The position numbers and the translations under genes are program-made. The notes below the pieces were generated by a model. It was not told the origin of the DNA. It was given only the letters and a program-made list of their open reading frames with translations, and did no database searches. This document shows positions 31,091 to 41,366 of a stretch of DNA of 64,000 nucleotides, in pieces (within the stretch, counting starts at the first letter, position 1; each line of letters starts with the position of its first letter). The DNA is from Tritrichomonas musculus (lineage: Eukaryota; Parabasalia; Tritrichomonadida; Tritrichomonadidae), in contig JAPFFF010000052.1 of NCBI GenBank assembly GCA_039105265.1, forward strand, positions 992,001 to 1,056,000, written 5' to 3'.

Positions 31091-31334
31091 TAATGATATG
31101 TTTGACAATCCATCTGATTTATTTGATTTTGTGTTTCAAAAAGATGAGTATTGGGCTTCTTTTATTTAGCAAATTCGAGAAATTATTGAAGAAATGTATC
31201 GTGTATTATATACGCCTCCCTACTTCATTCTGTTTGGAAGAATTAAAATTCCAAAAAGTTTAAAAAAGAAAAGCCAAAATGTAAATGCAATTGATATTAA
31301 TCAAGCATTTTATGAAGGATTCGAATTCATTTAA

Positions 31335-32624
31335 AGATGTTTTAATATGTAATAACAAATAATTTTTACTTAATTATTTCAATAAAAAAACGATCAAGTC
31401 GAATTCAATTTTGTTTGTCATCTTTTCAAATACAATTTTTCATAAAACTCAAAACAAATGGGAACGGCCCTCAGAATTTTTTTCTGATATAAAAATAAGC
31501 TTATCTTAAAAAATATTTTATATAATAAAATATTTTAAGTTAAAATAATTCAAACATATTATATATAAATTAAATATATTAATTAAAATATTATTAAAGT
31601 TATATATTTTAGAGGAAAAAATAAAATTTTATTTTATAAGATTTTAACGAATGATGCAAATTTTATACCATTTATAATTTTAATCATTTATTAGCATCAC
31701 ACCATATATAAAAATTCAAAATAAATGAATGCAGAGTTATTTCAAAAATCATGATTTTATTATTTAAATTTGAATTTTAATGATCATACAAATATTTTTG
31801 AGAAAAAAAACTTTTCAAAAGAAAAGAAGAAAAGGATATGAATCCATTTAAAAGAAATGAGTCAATAAGTCATATTAATAATTAAATAAAATACTTTAAT
31901 AAATATCTATTTTATATAAAAATATTTTATTATGTGCTATATATCTGAAGATAAACATATATTTTAAATATGAAATATTGTTTGAACAGTATTATTCAAT
32001 TTTATTTAATTTTAATTATGTATATTTTAATTAATTTTCATATTTATTTTTTAATTTTAATATATAACTTAATATAAATATAATTATATTTATAAAAATG
32101 TTCCAAAATCAGTTTTTAAAAAATTAAAAAAAGATAAATGTATTTTCGCAGAGAGCCTCTCAATTTGCGAAGATGATTTGAATTGATACAACCGAATAAG
32201 CTTTCAAATGAGAAACTTTTTCTTAAGATTTTTATATCTCAAAACCCCTACATTCGATTATGTTTTTACCAAATAAATTTTATTAAATATTAAATAGTAT
32301 TCTTATTAATATAAGTTATATTGAAGAATTCGATTTTCCATAACCGCCGATTTCGGATCCCCTTTCTCAAAACGAAAAAAGCATAATTGAACTTGTTATT
32401 AGTAAAAGGAAATATATTTTTAATTATATTTAGATCACATGAAAAAAATCTCTTTTTTTCTTTCTATCTTTTTCGAATTTGAATGATTAAATGTTAAGCC
32501 AAAGCTTAATTTATTATTATATGTACTCAATTAATCTAATATGTGTATTTTAAATTATTTTTTCAATTAATTTTTGTGAAATCAATAAACCAAAGATATT
32601 TAAAATTTAAAAAAAAATAATAAA
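31335..32624. other. Non-coding AT-rich DNA
   Basis: About 1.3 kb without a gene-sized frame. It has long A/T runs and TATAT-rich segments. A short hairpin-like motif (CGCAGAGAGCC...TTTGCG) is near 32147. No transposon ends were recognised. Confidence 0.4.
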
Positions 32625-33044
32625 CTAATTTAATACTTTAGAAATTTCGCCAGAAAGTTCTTTTGGTCTAAGATTATTTCCGACGCATGAGAATGTTTCT
32701 TTATTTGGTTTATGTTCTTTGTTATTTAAAATAAATGTAAGGCCATCTTCATCTTCAATATTGCAATGCGATTTTTCTTTTAAATAATCGATAAGTCGTC
32801 TTGATTCTTCTCCTTTAACATCATAAAAGAACCTATTTCCAGGTAAACATAATATTTGTACATTTTCGCCATAGGAGTCTTCTAATTTGTAATATAAAGG
32901 AGCTAATTCATCAACTTCCTGGGTAGTTATACAATTAATAACTACAATAACATCTTTGTCGTGAAAAGTAGAAAGATTGATTTCATTTGCATTTCGATCA
33001 ACCATTCTAAAATTAAAGAAGGAATTTCCTTCACCAAGTGGCAT
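32625..33044 (-). CDS. Glutathione-peroxidase-like protein without the peroxidatic cysteine
   Basis: The 139-residue product resembles the thioredoxin-like fold of glutathione peroxidases: FNFRMVDRNANEINLSTF, then DVIVVINC, then LAPLYYKLEDSYGENVQILC and LPGNRFF, corresponding to the family's LxxF.GK..LIVN, YxxLxxLY and FPCNQF. At the usual NVASxCG position the protein reads NCITTQEV, so the catalytic Cys/Sec is absent, and so is the Trp motif of the C-terminal half. The protein is shorter than the usual 160-200 residues. A peroxidase role is doubtful; a diverged thioredoxin-fold protein is equally possible. The ATG follows an Inr motif. Confidence 0.5.
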   Translation of the reverse strand: MPLGEGNSFFNFRMVDRNANEINLSTFHDKDVIVVINCITTQEVDELAPLYYKLEDSYGENVQILCLPGNRFFYDVKGEESRRLIDYLKEKSHCNIEDEDGLTFILNNKEHKPNKETFSCVGNNLRPKELSGEISKVLN

Positions 33045-33057
33045 TTTGAATTTTATT

Positions 33058-33064
33058 AAAATGA
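33058..33064 (-). promoter_or_regulatory. Inr initiator (TCATTTT)
   Basis: On the minus strand TCATTTT lies 13 bp before the ATG at 33044. It fits the trichomonad Inr pattern and distance and supports this start. Confidence 0.5.
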
Positions 33065-33468
33065 CTTGTTATAAATGAATTTCAAACAAATATTGTCCAT
33101 TTATTAATATCAATTAAAATTTATCTTCCTTTTCAATTTTCAATTGTTAACGTTTTAATATTGAAAAAATAAAAATTTTATTATTCAATTTAAAATAATG
33201 GCGCTAATTTTTCATAATAAATATCTTAATGATTTATTTATAATTATTATTATAAATAGCATTATTATGTATTTTTTGATTGTTATATTATTAATTTTCA
33301 AATATGCTTTAAATTTTTTTTTTTTGATTTTAAATTTTGGAAAAAAAATAAGAAAAGAAAATTAGATAAAATATAAGTTTTATATTGATTTTATTGGTTA
33401 ATTAAAATAAAAATATTTAATGTTGTACATATGATGGAAATTAAAGACAAAAAGTATTTTGAAATTAT
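33065..33468. other. Intergenic AT-rich DNA
   Basis: About 400 bp between two minus-strand genes. No frame or repeat was recognised; poly-T and poly-A runs dominate. Confidence 0.4.
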
Positions 33469-34017
33469 TTAAATATTATTATGTTTTTTAGGCATAACAT
33501 TGAACATGTTCATCATAAAAGATTGGAAATTTTGAATTTCGGAGTTTAATGATTGATTTTTTTCAAGAAGTTCGTTAAAATGGTTGCTTAAAGAAAGAGC
33601 TCGCTTTTTAAGGATATCATTATCTTTTTCAAGTTCTCTTATATAATTATCTCGTTTGTTTCTCCATTTTTTAATTGCAATTCTATTTTTTTCTTTAATT
33701 AAATCTCTATCAGTTGTTTTAAAATGTAATTGATGTTGAGCTGGTTTGTTTGCTTTATCACTTTGATTTGATTTTCTTTTAATTGAATTATCAACTGGTA
33801 TAGGTTGGTAATTTAATAATAAATTTTGATTTTGGAAAAATTCAATATTTTGCCTGTTTATTGATGTTGATGAGAAAGGATCAATTGTATTTGGAAGTGA
33901 AACCAGGCATTTCTTTTTTATAGGTAAGTTTTTGGATTGAATGATATGTGCTTTTTCTTGATTCAGCAGCAGCTGGCTTTGATTAAAAAATTGTAACTTA
34001 TGAGGAATTGTATTCAT
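33469..34017 (-). CDS. bZIP transcription factor
   Basis: The 182-residue protein has a Gln/Asn-rich N-terminal half (about 1-100). A C-terminal bZIP domain follows at about 108-165. The basic region DLIKEKNRIAIKKWRNKRDN carries the N-x7-R signature (Asn, seven residues, Arg), then heptads with Leu/Phe in the zipper positions (LEKDNDIL, ALSL, HFNEL, NQSL, IQNF). bZIP proteins dimerise through this coil and bind palindromic DNA in the nucleus; the target is unknown. A short, low-complexity activation-type N-terminus is consistent. The gene has the same orientation as the peroxidase-like gene, 425 bp apart, with no sign of co-transcription. Confidence 0.8.
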   Translation of the reverse strand: MNTIPHKLQFFNQSQLLLNQEKAHIIQSKNLPIKKKCLVSLPNTIDPFSSTSINRQNIEFFQNQNLLLNYQPIPVDNSIKRKSNQSDKANKPAQHQLHFKTTDRDLIKEKNRIAIKKWRNKRDNYIRELEKDNDILKKRALSLSNHFNELLEKNQSLNSEIQNFQSFMMNMFNVMPKKHNNI

Positions 34018-34660
34018 AACTTTGCTAAAAAAAAAAGTAAAATTTTGGAGACTGAAGTCTAATTGTGGACTTGGTGCTATATGATTTCATTTTGCATAAT
34101 ATTGGTATTATAATTCAAATTTTCAATTTACTCAGAAAATTCTGAACGCTGAATAAATAATCCATTTAATCGGAAATTGGCTTTTTAAGGTTAAAAGTTA
34201 GAGAACTATCATATAAGCTTTCTCGGAAAATTTTTTTGCTTATTTATATCTAAAAATAATCAAATATTTTTTTCTGCAACAAAAACTATCAGTCTCCAAA
34301 TTGGATATGAATTACTGAAGGTGCTTTTTATAATTATATAATAATATTTATATAGCAGAAATGCAAGGCATATTAGGTTTTAAATCGGTTTTAATTGAAG
34401 AATCCTCTAGATGTGGTAAATTCATAAAAAAGAAAAAATCAATATGATAAATTGACTTGTTATATGAAAATATTGAATAATAGGAAGATAAAGGTATGGA
34501 AACTCTTTTTCAATTCAATTTAAAGATGAACGAGTCGACAAAAGTTTTTAATTTTTTTTAAATGCTCTTCATTTTTTTTTTTTTTTTTTATTAGAAAATA
34601 AAATAAAAAAAAGGCCATGTTTTTCGAGTGGATTTGGAGATCTTATATGATGTTATCTAT
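34018..34660. other. Non-coding AT-rich DNA upstream of the bZIP gene
   Basis: No frame of gene size is seen. An 18-T run lies at 34572-34589. The region borders the foldback element starting near 34661 and should contain the bZIP promoter, where no clear Inr was found. Confidence 0.4.
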
Positions 34661-35359
34661 TTTTTGTATAGTTCATATCATTGATGATATGAATTTTATT
34701 ATTGACCAATAAAGATGAAAATTTTTTGACCAAAAAGGTTAATTTATTTTTTTAAAGTAATTCTTCCAAAGACACAAATAAACTCAACAAAATAACTAAA
34801 TAAGAGTAGTATACAAAACAATTTTTAGGTATATCCCAGCGCAACGTGGAAAAGCAAACCATGCAAAGATAATTATTTTAGAATGTCTTTTCTTAAAGCT
34901 CAAACAAATTCAAAAAACTCACTAAATAAAAGCGATTTACAAAATAATTCTTTTATTAATTCCAGTACGTTTTATTTTTCTTATAAACAAATGAATTATC
35001 GATAGTTTTTTCATCTGCCAACTATTTGCTGGAATTTGTACGATAGTTATTTTGTAAATCGCTTTTATTTAGTGAATTTGTCGAATTTGCTTGAGTTTTA
35101 GGAAAAAATATTAAAAATGAATAATCTTTGCTTGGTTTGCTTATCCTTGATGCTTTATAATCAACAATAAAAATGGAAAAAGTGATTTGAACGAATCGGG
35201 AATAGAATTTTTAATATCAATATGAAGAAAATTAGAAAACAATTTCCTTCATAAACTCATAATTTTCAAAAATTTGAAATTCGCCTTTTAGGTAAAAAAA
35301 ATTCGCATTTTAGGTTAAAATAATTCATATCACTTGTGATATGAATATAAAAAATGATT
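34661..35359. mobile_element. Foldback element with terminal hairpins
   Basis: The 700-bp region is an imperfect palindrome. Its ends each hold a small palindrome, TTCATATCA-TTGA-TGATATGAA (about 34672) and ATTCATATCA-CTTG-TGATATGAAT (about 35322), flanked inward by matching inverted segments. The inner part 34849-35146 has inverted arms of over 100 bp (AAAGCAAACCATGCAAAG on the left, CTTTGCTTGGTTTGC on the right, plus GCGATTTACAAAATAA and its inverse). A diverged direct copy of part of the left arm lies at 34780-34828. No coding capacity is seen. It is probably a non-autonomous foldback transposon. Confidence 0.65.
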
Positions 35360-35745
35360 AATTTCGAGTTCTTCCTCATGAAATATAAATTACTTATATA
35401 ATTCTATTTAAAAATAATATAATTAAAAAAATAATAAAAACTTGTTTTTGAATTAAGATAACCAGATTAGGATTCAATTTTTTACAAAAAAATAATTTAT
35501 TTTTATCTTAAATTCCTCTCGAAAAATATGTATTTTTTATACTATATTTATCATTAATGCCATCATTTAAAAATTATATTCTGAAAGAAAAATGATCTGT
35601 CGAGTGGGTAGAAGGTTCCATACCTTTAGGAAGATTAAATATTTGAGCAGAAAATGTATATTACTACTGCTTTTAGGTTTATAGTGCAGTGGAATATTTT
35701 TTAATATATGTATCATAATACTACTGCTCTTAGTGTTGTATTATA
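35360..35745. other. AT-rich spacer
   Basis: No gene is seen. Two related short segments with TACTACTGCT(T/C)TTA lie at about 35662 and 35718 in the same orientation. A less AT-rich patch is at 35598-35632. A tRNA was considered for that patch but no cloverleaf could be drawn. Confidence 0.35.
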
Positions 35746-36268
35746 AGGAGGACAAAAAGTCGTAGCCCAAAACTTTTCCCAATGAATAATAAAAGTTATT
35801 TAAAAATGTTTATTTATTAATGAACGCATTCATCTTGGATTTAAATCATTTTATGCGATCTCCTGATCCATTCATTAAAGACTTTTATATTTTCATTTTT
35901 TTAGAAATTGCATCAAAAAGATCCTTTTTATTGCCAAAATGCTTTCACTTCAAGCACTCTTTAAGTTTTCTAAAAAGCCAGAAATCGCAAAGTGCATAAT
36001 TTGATGAATAAGGTGAATGTGGAATTATCACACTGATATGATTTGAAATACTCTGCATCGTTATTTTAGAATTATGAGATCCAGCAATTTCAATATGAAG
36101 CCTAATTCCTTTTACACCACTTTTTAGTCTGTATCTGACTATTTTTTCTTCAATATGTTCTTTCAAAATAAATGTTAGTACTTTGACTTCATAAAAGAAA
36201 ATGCAAGCAACATGTTTTATCAGCCAAGTAATAAAAGGATTGCATATGACCTCTGAAGATATCAACAA
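35746..36268 (-). pseudogene. Mariner transposase relic with one terminal end
   Basis: The 107-residue minus frame at 35945-36268 contains IEIAGSHNSKITMQS and PHSPYSSNYALCDFWLF followed by RKLKE. These match the end of mariner transposases (HHDNA..H, then PYSPDLAPCDF.LF..LK), including the third acidic residue in CDF. The start of the gene is missing and the first catalytic block is degenerate. An end-like sequence AAGGAGGACAAAAAGTCGTA at about 35745-35764, preceded by TA, may be the mariner terminal repeat. The other end was not found. This is an old insertion, much more decayed than the Tc1 element at 8 kb. Confidence 0.65.
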
Positions 36269-36406
36269 ATTTACAGAGCGGAAAGTAATTCATAACAAAT
36301 ACAGACGGCACATTGTTTATTATATGACAAAGAATCAAATTGTTTGTTTAGTATTAATTGTTCATTTTCAGCAAACGTCCTCACTGTAAAAGGAAAGTGA
36401 AAAGCG

Positions 36407-37800
36407 TTGATCATGTTCTTTGAGCAAAATGAAAATTTTCAGGATAATAATTATATTTCTACATGGTTTCGAATTGCTCATGAATATTGCTTGAATCATC
36501 TTAAAAAAATTGAAATCGAAGAACTCAATTTAAACCTTCAACAAAATGTAAAAATACCATTATTGAAATGTCATTTACAAGTCAGATTGATGATTCAGCG
36601 CAAACTGAGGTACCCAATGAAGACTTGGTTGTAACATTATTGCTCTCAAATTAATACACAAGTAATTGAATGATTTGTGTACCCTCATGATTAATATTTT
36701 TGTTTTCTTTTTCCATTCTCATGATGCTTTTATATTTTACTCAATCAGTAAATAAACAAGCCATACAAATTATAATGGGGGTATTCTTTTTTCAGGAGTT
36801 CGAGTTGATAGGGTGGAGCTACTATCGCTGGAAACCGACTCCCATATTCAGGAGCTCAAACAAAAGCGATATGAAAGAGTAAAATTCATTTCAAATTTGA
36901 GTTTTTAAACAAATTATGACGACGTCCATTTACCAAAAAAATATTAATTATTAATGTTCAACGTTTCAATTGGTATCCTGGTTAAAAATTTTTGGTAAGT
37001 AATAAGACATATTTTTAAAATTTCCAGATATATTGTAAGGAGCACAAAGATATTATCGTAATATCCAAATAATCAGAACATTTTTCTATTCGAACAGACA
37101 ATTGTTATTTAATAGAAACCTGCCGTTTTTATATGCATGCGAGTCTAATCTAGTTTCTTCCAAAAAGATCAGAGATTTGACACTTAACAAAAAAAGTCCT
37201 CGTACTGTTACAATATTAGCTAAAGAACAACACATTTCTGGAATATATCGATACAATGCTATCGAAAGTAGTACACATTAAGCCAGCGGCCTTAAGATAT
37301 CACTAAGACTCTTTATAACTGTTTTTTCACTATTTTATTGTATTGTATTTTTTTGTTTATATCAAAAATTAATATGTATAAAAAGACAGTATTATATGAT
37401 AACATTCTGGACACGCGAATACCCAAAAGAATTGCCTGGAAAATCCTCATATTTATTTATATTTGAAAATACATTTAAAAATCATTGTCATGAATTCATA
37501 TATTTCAAAAATCTAGAAGATATGAAATGTATTGAGAACAAATTCTTTAATTGTGCTAATTTGGAATTACCTTGCTGATATTGCTAGTGTATAATATATA
37601 TATTCTTAATAGCATTACAGTAGTTTAATGAGATTTGTTTCATTTAAAGATTTTAATGGAAAACTTGTATGTTGGACTATTAATTAAAATGATAATGATG
37701 ATGATAATGAAGATTTAAAAGATATGATTTTGTCAAAATGCTTTTGAAAGCTCTTTATATGATAAAATCATTGAAATTGTATTGAGTAAGATTTAATGAA
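36407..37800 (+). pseudogene. Decayed host gene, family unrecognised
   Basis: Several protein-like segments lie in order on the plus strand but in different frames. 36407-36634 codes MIMFFEQNENFQDNNYISTW and more. Around 36785-36905 lies GVRVDRVELLSLETDSHIQE. Around 37100-37280 lies NLPFLYACESNLVSSKKIRD. 37396-37578 codes MITFWTREYPKELPGKSSYL. Near 37630 lies RFVSFKDFNGKLVCW. The composition and Lys/Asn/Glu content are like nearby genes. At least five breaks would be needed to join them into one gene. No domain was identified with confidence. Confidence 0.4.
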
Positions 37801-38435
37801 TAATTGGGGCTGTACTCCAAATAACTTATTTTTGACTTTCAAAAATCTTCAACTAACTACAAAATAACTCCAATTACGAACTTTTGGCAAATCTACTACC
37901 TTAATATTAATACTTATTATTATTATTCAACATTAATCTACACATTCTTTTAATAAAATAAAATATAAGTATGACAAAATAATATTCTTTAATTTCTATT
38001 ATAAAATATTAAATTGAATGTCAAAAAAATTGAATCCTTTTTCAACTGTAAAATTTTACTTCAAAAACCTAGGCTTTTGTGTCCAAACGAGTTTGTATTC
38101 AAAAAGTATCCAATGGATACTCATTTTTGTTCGTTATTTTTTGAGAGAATTTGAGGATCCAAAATCGCCAAAATGGACACTTTAATTCAATCTTGGATAC
38201 ACCTTTCAATTTTCATTGATTATTTTGAATGTATATTTCGTTTGACCAATTATATCGCTCCAAATTTACATTGAATTTTATTTTTTATTTCAAATGTTGA
38301 TCTTCTTGGTCAAAATCATTCTTAGTGAATTTGAAAAGTTTATAATTCATATTTGAGAGGTTTTTAAAAAATTAAGAATAGTAGGTGTTTAAGACATTTA
38401 TTATTGCTTTTTTTCTTATATTAATGAGTTTATTA

Positions 38436-40028
38436 AGGGACCACTATCAAATTCTATGCTAAAAATTCTATGAGTTATCACAAAATTAATTGACTTAAAA
38501 AAAATTATTTCTTGAGTATTTTTGCTATATTTTGGTATATATAAATTATATATAGGGTGTCCGAAAAAATTTGAGCATCTCTATTTGTGATAAATGAAAA
38601 AATTTTTTTTTCTTTTTAAAATAAAGTTCAAATGCTGTTTTTATTGTGCTATTAAAAAATCTTCCAGATATTAAATGTGTCAATAATTATGAACAGTTAT
38701 TTAAGTTAAAAAAGTAAACGTATAGAAATTATAAACGTATTTATTATATTTTTTATTGGCTACTTAAATATTTTGGATATATTTAGATTTAGAATGTCCA
38801 TGGAGCTGAACAATATAAATTATAATAATTAATGGAGTTAACTGTATTATATTATTATTTTATAAATAAATATTCAAGTTCACATGATGATAAAAATGTT
38901 AAGAAAAGATCCTTATATGTTTTTCTGAATTGAATCACTCATAAATTGATGATCGATCTATTAATCAACGAGACATAAAGATAGCCATTTTTCATAAAAA
39001 GGGAATTATTTGTTGCACAATTAAGAATTAAAAAAAGGCATATGCTTTGTTTGGGTTGAATAGCGGATTGTGAAAATTTGATTTTATTCACTTTTTCATA
39101 TCTGCTAGTTTTCTCTCAAAAAGTGAAATGAAATCAGATTTTTTTGCAATTTTTCCAGCTCAAATTTTAATATTAAAATGAAACTATTCCGAATTTATAA
39201 TTAGTAAGATGTGAAATTTAAATCCCAAAGATTATATCTTCATGCAATTATTTCTTTGTTCATGAAGGTCAACGAAATTCAATTTTGTTCAAAAATGTCA
39301 AAAATTTCAAAATTCGCACATAATTACTATTTTGGAAAAATAAAAAGATGCAATTTATATATATATAATTTATTTGTTGTATGAAGAATATTATTTAATA
39401 AAAAGAATTTACAGTTACTTATTATTCATGTCAACAAGATTGCAAATATTTTGCCATGATTCATACAAAATTTTTTTTGAATACAATACAAAAAATTCTA
39501 ATTAAAAATCAATCAACAAATGAATTCATTTAATCTACACATAAGTTTTATATAATACATATGTTTACATTTTTAAATTTGTTTTGTTTGCTCCATCAAA
39601 TAAATCCTAATGAAAAAAAATTAATTGTTTTCCCAAAAAATTCAATATTCAAAGATGCAAAGTTAAATGAATCATATTCAAATTAATATACAAGATTCTG
39701 GCTTAATTTTAATATCATATATATTATATTAATTACAGTTATTAATAAATCAAAAACTATCTTTATATCTTTTATACAGATGTAGATGCTCAAATTTTTT
39801 TGGACACCCTATAAATTACATATCATTTATTTCTATTCTTCTTTTAAGCCTATTCCCTTTTTTCAATAAAAATTTAAAAGTTGAAAGGAGTAAAAATTTT
39901 ACAAAAATGATCGGAATGGTGAAATTTTAAAGTTTTAAACTTTTTCCGAGATAACAACCATTGAATTTTCTTTTCTATGAGTTTTCTCAATATTGAAATG
40001 TTTACAAAAAAATATGATAGTGGTCCCT
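38436..40028. mobile_element. TA-flanked AGGGACC element (Tc1/mariner type), nested
   Basis: AGGGACCACTATCA starts at 38436 and its exact inverse ends at 40028, with TA on both sides (38434-38435 and 40029-40030). The 1593 bp include the inner GGGTGTCC element at 38555-39809, so the element itself is about 340 bp. It is inserted in the CTAGGC-family MITE. The TA duplication and AGGG ends resemble the palindromic MITE at 7174-8036. Confidence 0.8.
38555..39809. mobile_element. TA-flanked GGGTGTCC element, decayed Tc1/mariner
   Basis: GGGTGTCCGAAAAAATTTGA with GCATCT behind it begins at 38555. The inverted copy ends at 39809 with one mismatch over 26 bp, and TA flanks both ends. Such ends are common for Tc1/mariner elements. 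The 1255-bp length is near that of a full element, but no long frame remains. A segment near 38960 reads RSINQRDIKIAIFHKKGI, like a transposase helix-turn-helix N-terminus. It is probably an old full-length copy. It lies inside the AGGGACC element. Confidence 0.72.
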
Positions 40029-40180
40029 TAAAGTAAAAATAAAGTATCCAATTAAATATTATTTGGATACTTCAACACAAATCTTTGAATAAAATACTAA
40101 ATAAAAAAGCAGTTTTATGTCCACAAAAAGTGACAGCTTTTTACAAAAAGTCGAAAATGGACACTCAGTTCACTGGATAC

Positions 40181-40474
40181 CTAGGCTTTTGTGTCCATAT
40201 AAAAAAGTGTCCATTTAAATTCAAAAAGTGAGCTTGGATACAAAATTTTGTTCGTTATTATTTGAGAACTATTGAGTGTCCAAAATATCCATTTGGACAC
40301 ATTTATTTCAATTTTGGATACACTCTTAATTTTCAATTAATTAATTCCAATGAATTAAATGGATATTTGATCGTCGTGGTTAAATTTTTAAAAATTTTGT
40401 ATCCATCAAAATTCTTAAAGCTTCATCAAAAAGTTAGAAAATGGAAACTTTTTTATATGGACACAAAAGCCTAG
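40181..40474. mobile_element. 294-bp CTAGGC-family MITE with 8-bp TSD
   Basis: The left end CTAGGCTTTTGTGTCCATAT with AAAAAAGT is mirrored exactly by the right end, about 28 bp. An exact 8-bp target duplication CTGGATAC lies at 40173-40180 and 40475-40482. The insertion sits 18 bp inside the right end of the older copy of the same family. No coding capacity is seen. The longer inverted repeats and exact duplication show it is younger than its host element. Confidence 0.9.
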
Positions 40475-40703
40475 CTGGATACAAAAGCCTAGTAAAAAAC
40501 CACAGAAAAAGTTTTATTACAAATTTTTTTCTATCAATTTGGAAAATATTCTTATTTAATTCTTATTCATTTTTATCAAATTAATAACACTCAGTATAAC
40601 GAAATAATTCAAAAGAATTGAACCATATTTTTGAATAGATTAAAATTTTAAAACTTTTTGAATTCTCAAAATGAAGTTAATTCAATTGTAAATCTGAAAG
40701 TAT

Positions 40704-41366
40704 ATGATCTATCAAGCTACAGGAACTAGATTAATCCCATGCTTCTCCATAATAAATGAACTTACAAATACTAGACCTGCGTTTTCTAGCATTAATACTG
40801 AACGAAAAAAAATTTCTTTTGAAAAAAAATTACGTAATGTATTATCATTATCTTCCGCAGATCCCAAAAATAGAGGCATGTACGGCGCATTTTGGTTTAA
40901 TAATTACAATTGTATTGCCGCAAATCCTAAAATCCTTGAGAGAACTATGCATATCAAAGCAAATTCTGTCAACCGGAATTTTCGTGATCATCAATTTGAA
41001 CGCGTTGGAAAACTTCCAGCTTTTGATTCAGTTTTTCTACCAGATCCGAAAAATTGGTCAATTTTTAGAGATAAAACAAATAATTTTCAACAGAGCCAAC
41101 TTTATGAAACAAACAAACTATTATCATGGAAACCAAAAACGAAGAAGATTAAAATTAGTCCAGAAATAAAACAAAAAAAAGAACACTCGGAAATTCGTTT
41201 TCATAATTTTAATTATGATCCAAAAGAAAAGCAAAATGAAGAAGAATCAAACGAAGAAAATACAAATATAATTGAATTCAAAAAATCCAATGATAATAAT
41301 CAATTTGATATCAATATTAATCATAATAATAATTGTCAATCAGTATTTGGCTTTTTATTTATTTAA
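40704..41366 (+). CDS. Hypothetical protein
   Basis: The 220-residue product starts MIYQATGTRLIPCFSIINEL. It has a moderately structured middle (DPKNRGMYGAFWFNNYNCIA, then HQFERVGKLPAFDSVFLPDP) and a Lys/Glu/Asn-rich low-complexity tail from about residue 150. No signal peptide, membrane helix or known domain was recognised. Codon and residue composition are like nearby host genes, and a second overlapping frame at 40756-41169 is a shadow. It starts about 200 bp after the transposon nest, so its promoter must be within that space or in the MITE. An Inr-like TCAATTG lies about 24 bp before the ATG. Confidence 0.5.
   Translation: MIYQATGTRLIPCFSIINELTNTRPAFSSINTERKKISFEKKLRNVLSLSSADPKNRGMYGAFWFNNYNCIAANPKILERTMHIKANSVNRNFRDHQFERVGKLPAFDSVFLPDPKNWSIFRDKTNNFQQSQLYETNKLLSWKPKTKKIKISPEIKQKKEHSEIRFHNFNYDPKEKQNEEESNEENTNIIEFKKSNDNNQFDININHNNNCQSVFGFLFI

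Larger units (their letters stand above)
27930..31334 (+). pseudogene. Decayed TKL kinase-Sel1 repeat gene
   Basis: Pieces of one host gene follow in order but in changing frames. First comes the last kinase helix (LIQNC at 27932, then NPEDRLSLLEIRQML at 27955). A linker follows, with a stop near 28060 and an open stretch to about 28326. A first broken Sel1 zone lies at 28380-28740, then about 13 Sel1 repeats at 28743-30494, and a continuation after a frameshift at about 30340-30730. Next is a piece with a 60-bp tandem repeat, and last a tail DMFDNPSDLFDFVFQKDEYW with a stop, then QIREIIEEMYRVLYTPPYFI and an end at 31334. The TPPYFILFGRIK tail and the NPEDRxSxxEI helix are standard for trichomonad kinase-Sel1 proteins. 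At least five breaks are visible. The N-terminal kinase lobe is absent. Confidence 0.8.
38069..40492. mobile_element. Outer CTAGGC-family MITE interrupted by other elements
   Basis: The ends CTAGGCTTTTGTGTCC (38069) and the inverse TGGATACAAAAGCCTAG (to 40492) are inverted repeats with one mismatch. The flanks TCAAAAAC (38061-38068) and TAAAAAAC (40493-40500) match at 7 of 8 bases, an 8-bp target duplication. After removing the insertions, about 540 bp belong to this element. It is of the same family as the MITE at 40181-40474, sharing also TTTTGTTCGTTATT-TTTGAGA and TGGATACAC segments. No coding capacity is seen. The 8-bp duplication fits a hAT-like family. Confidence 0.8.

Noticed and set aside
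35580-35640. Possible tRNA or small RNA in a less AT-rich patch
   Set aside because: GGTTCCATACC looks like part of a T-arm, but no acceptor or anticodon stem could be drawn.
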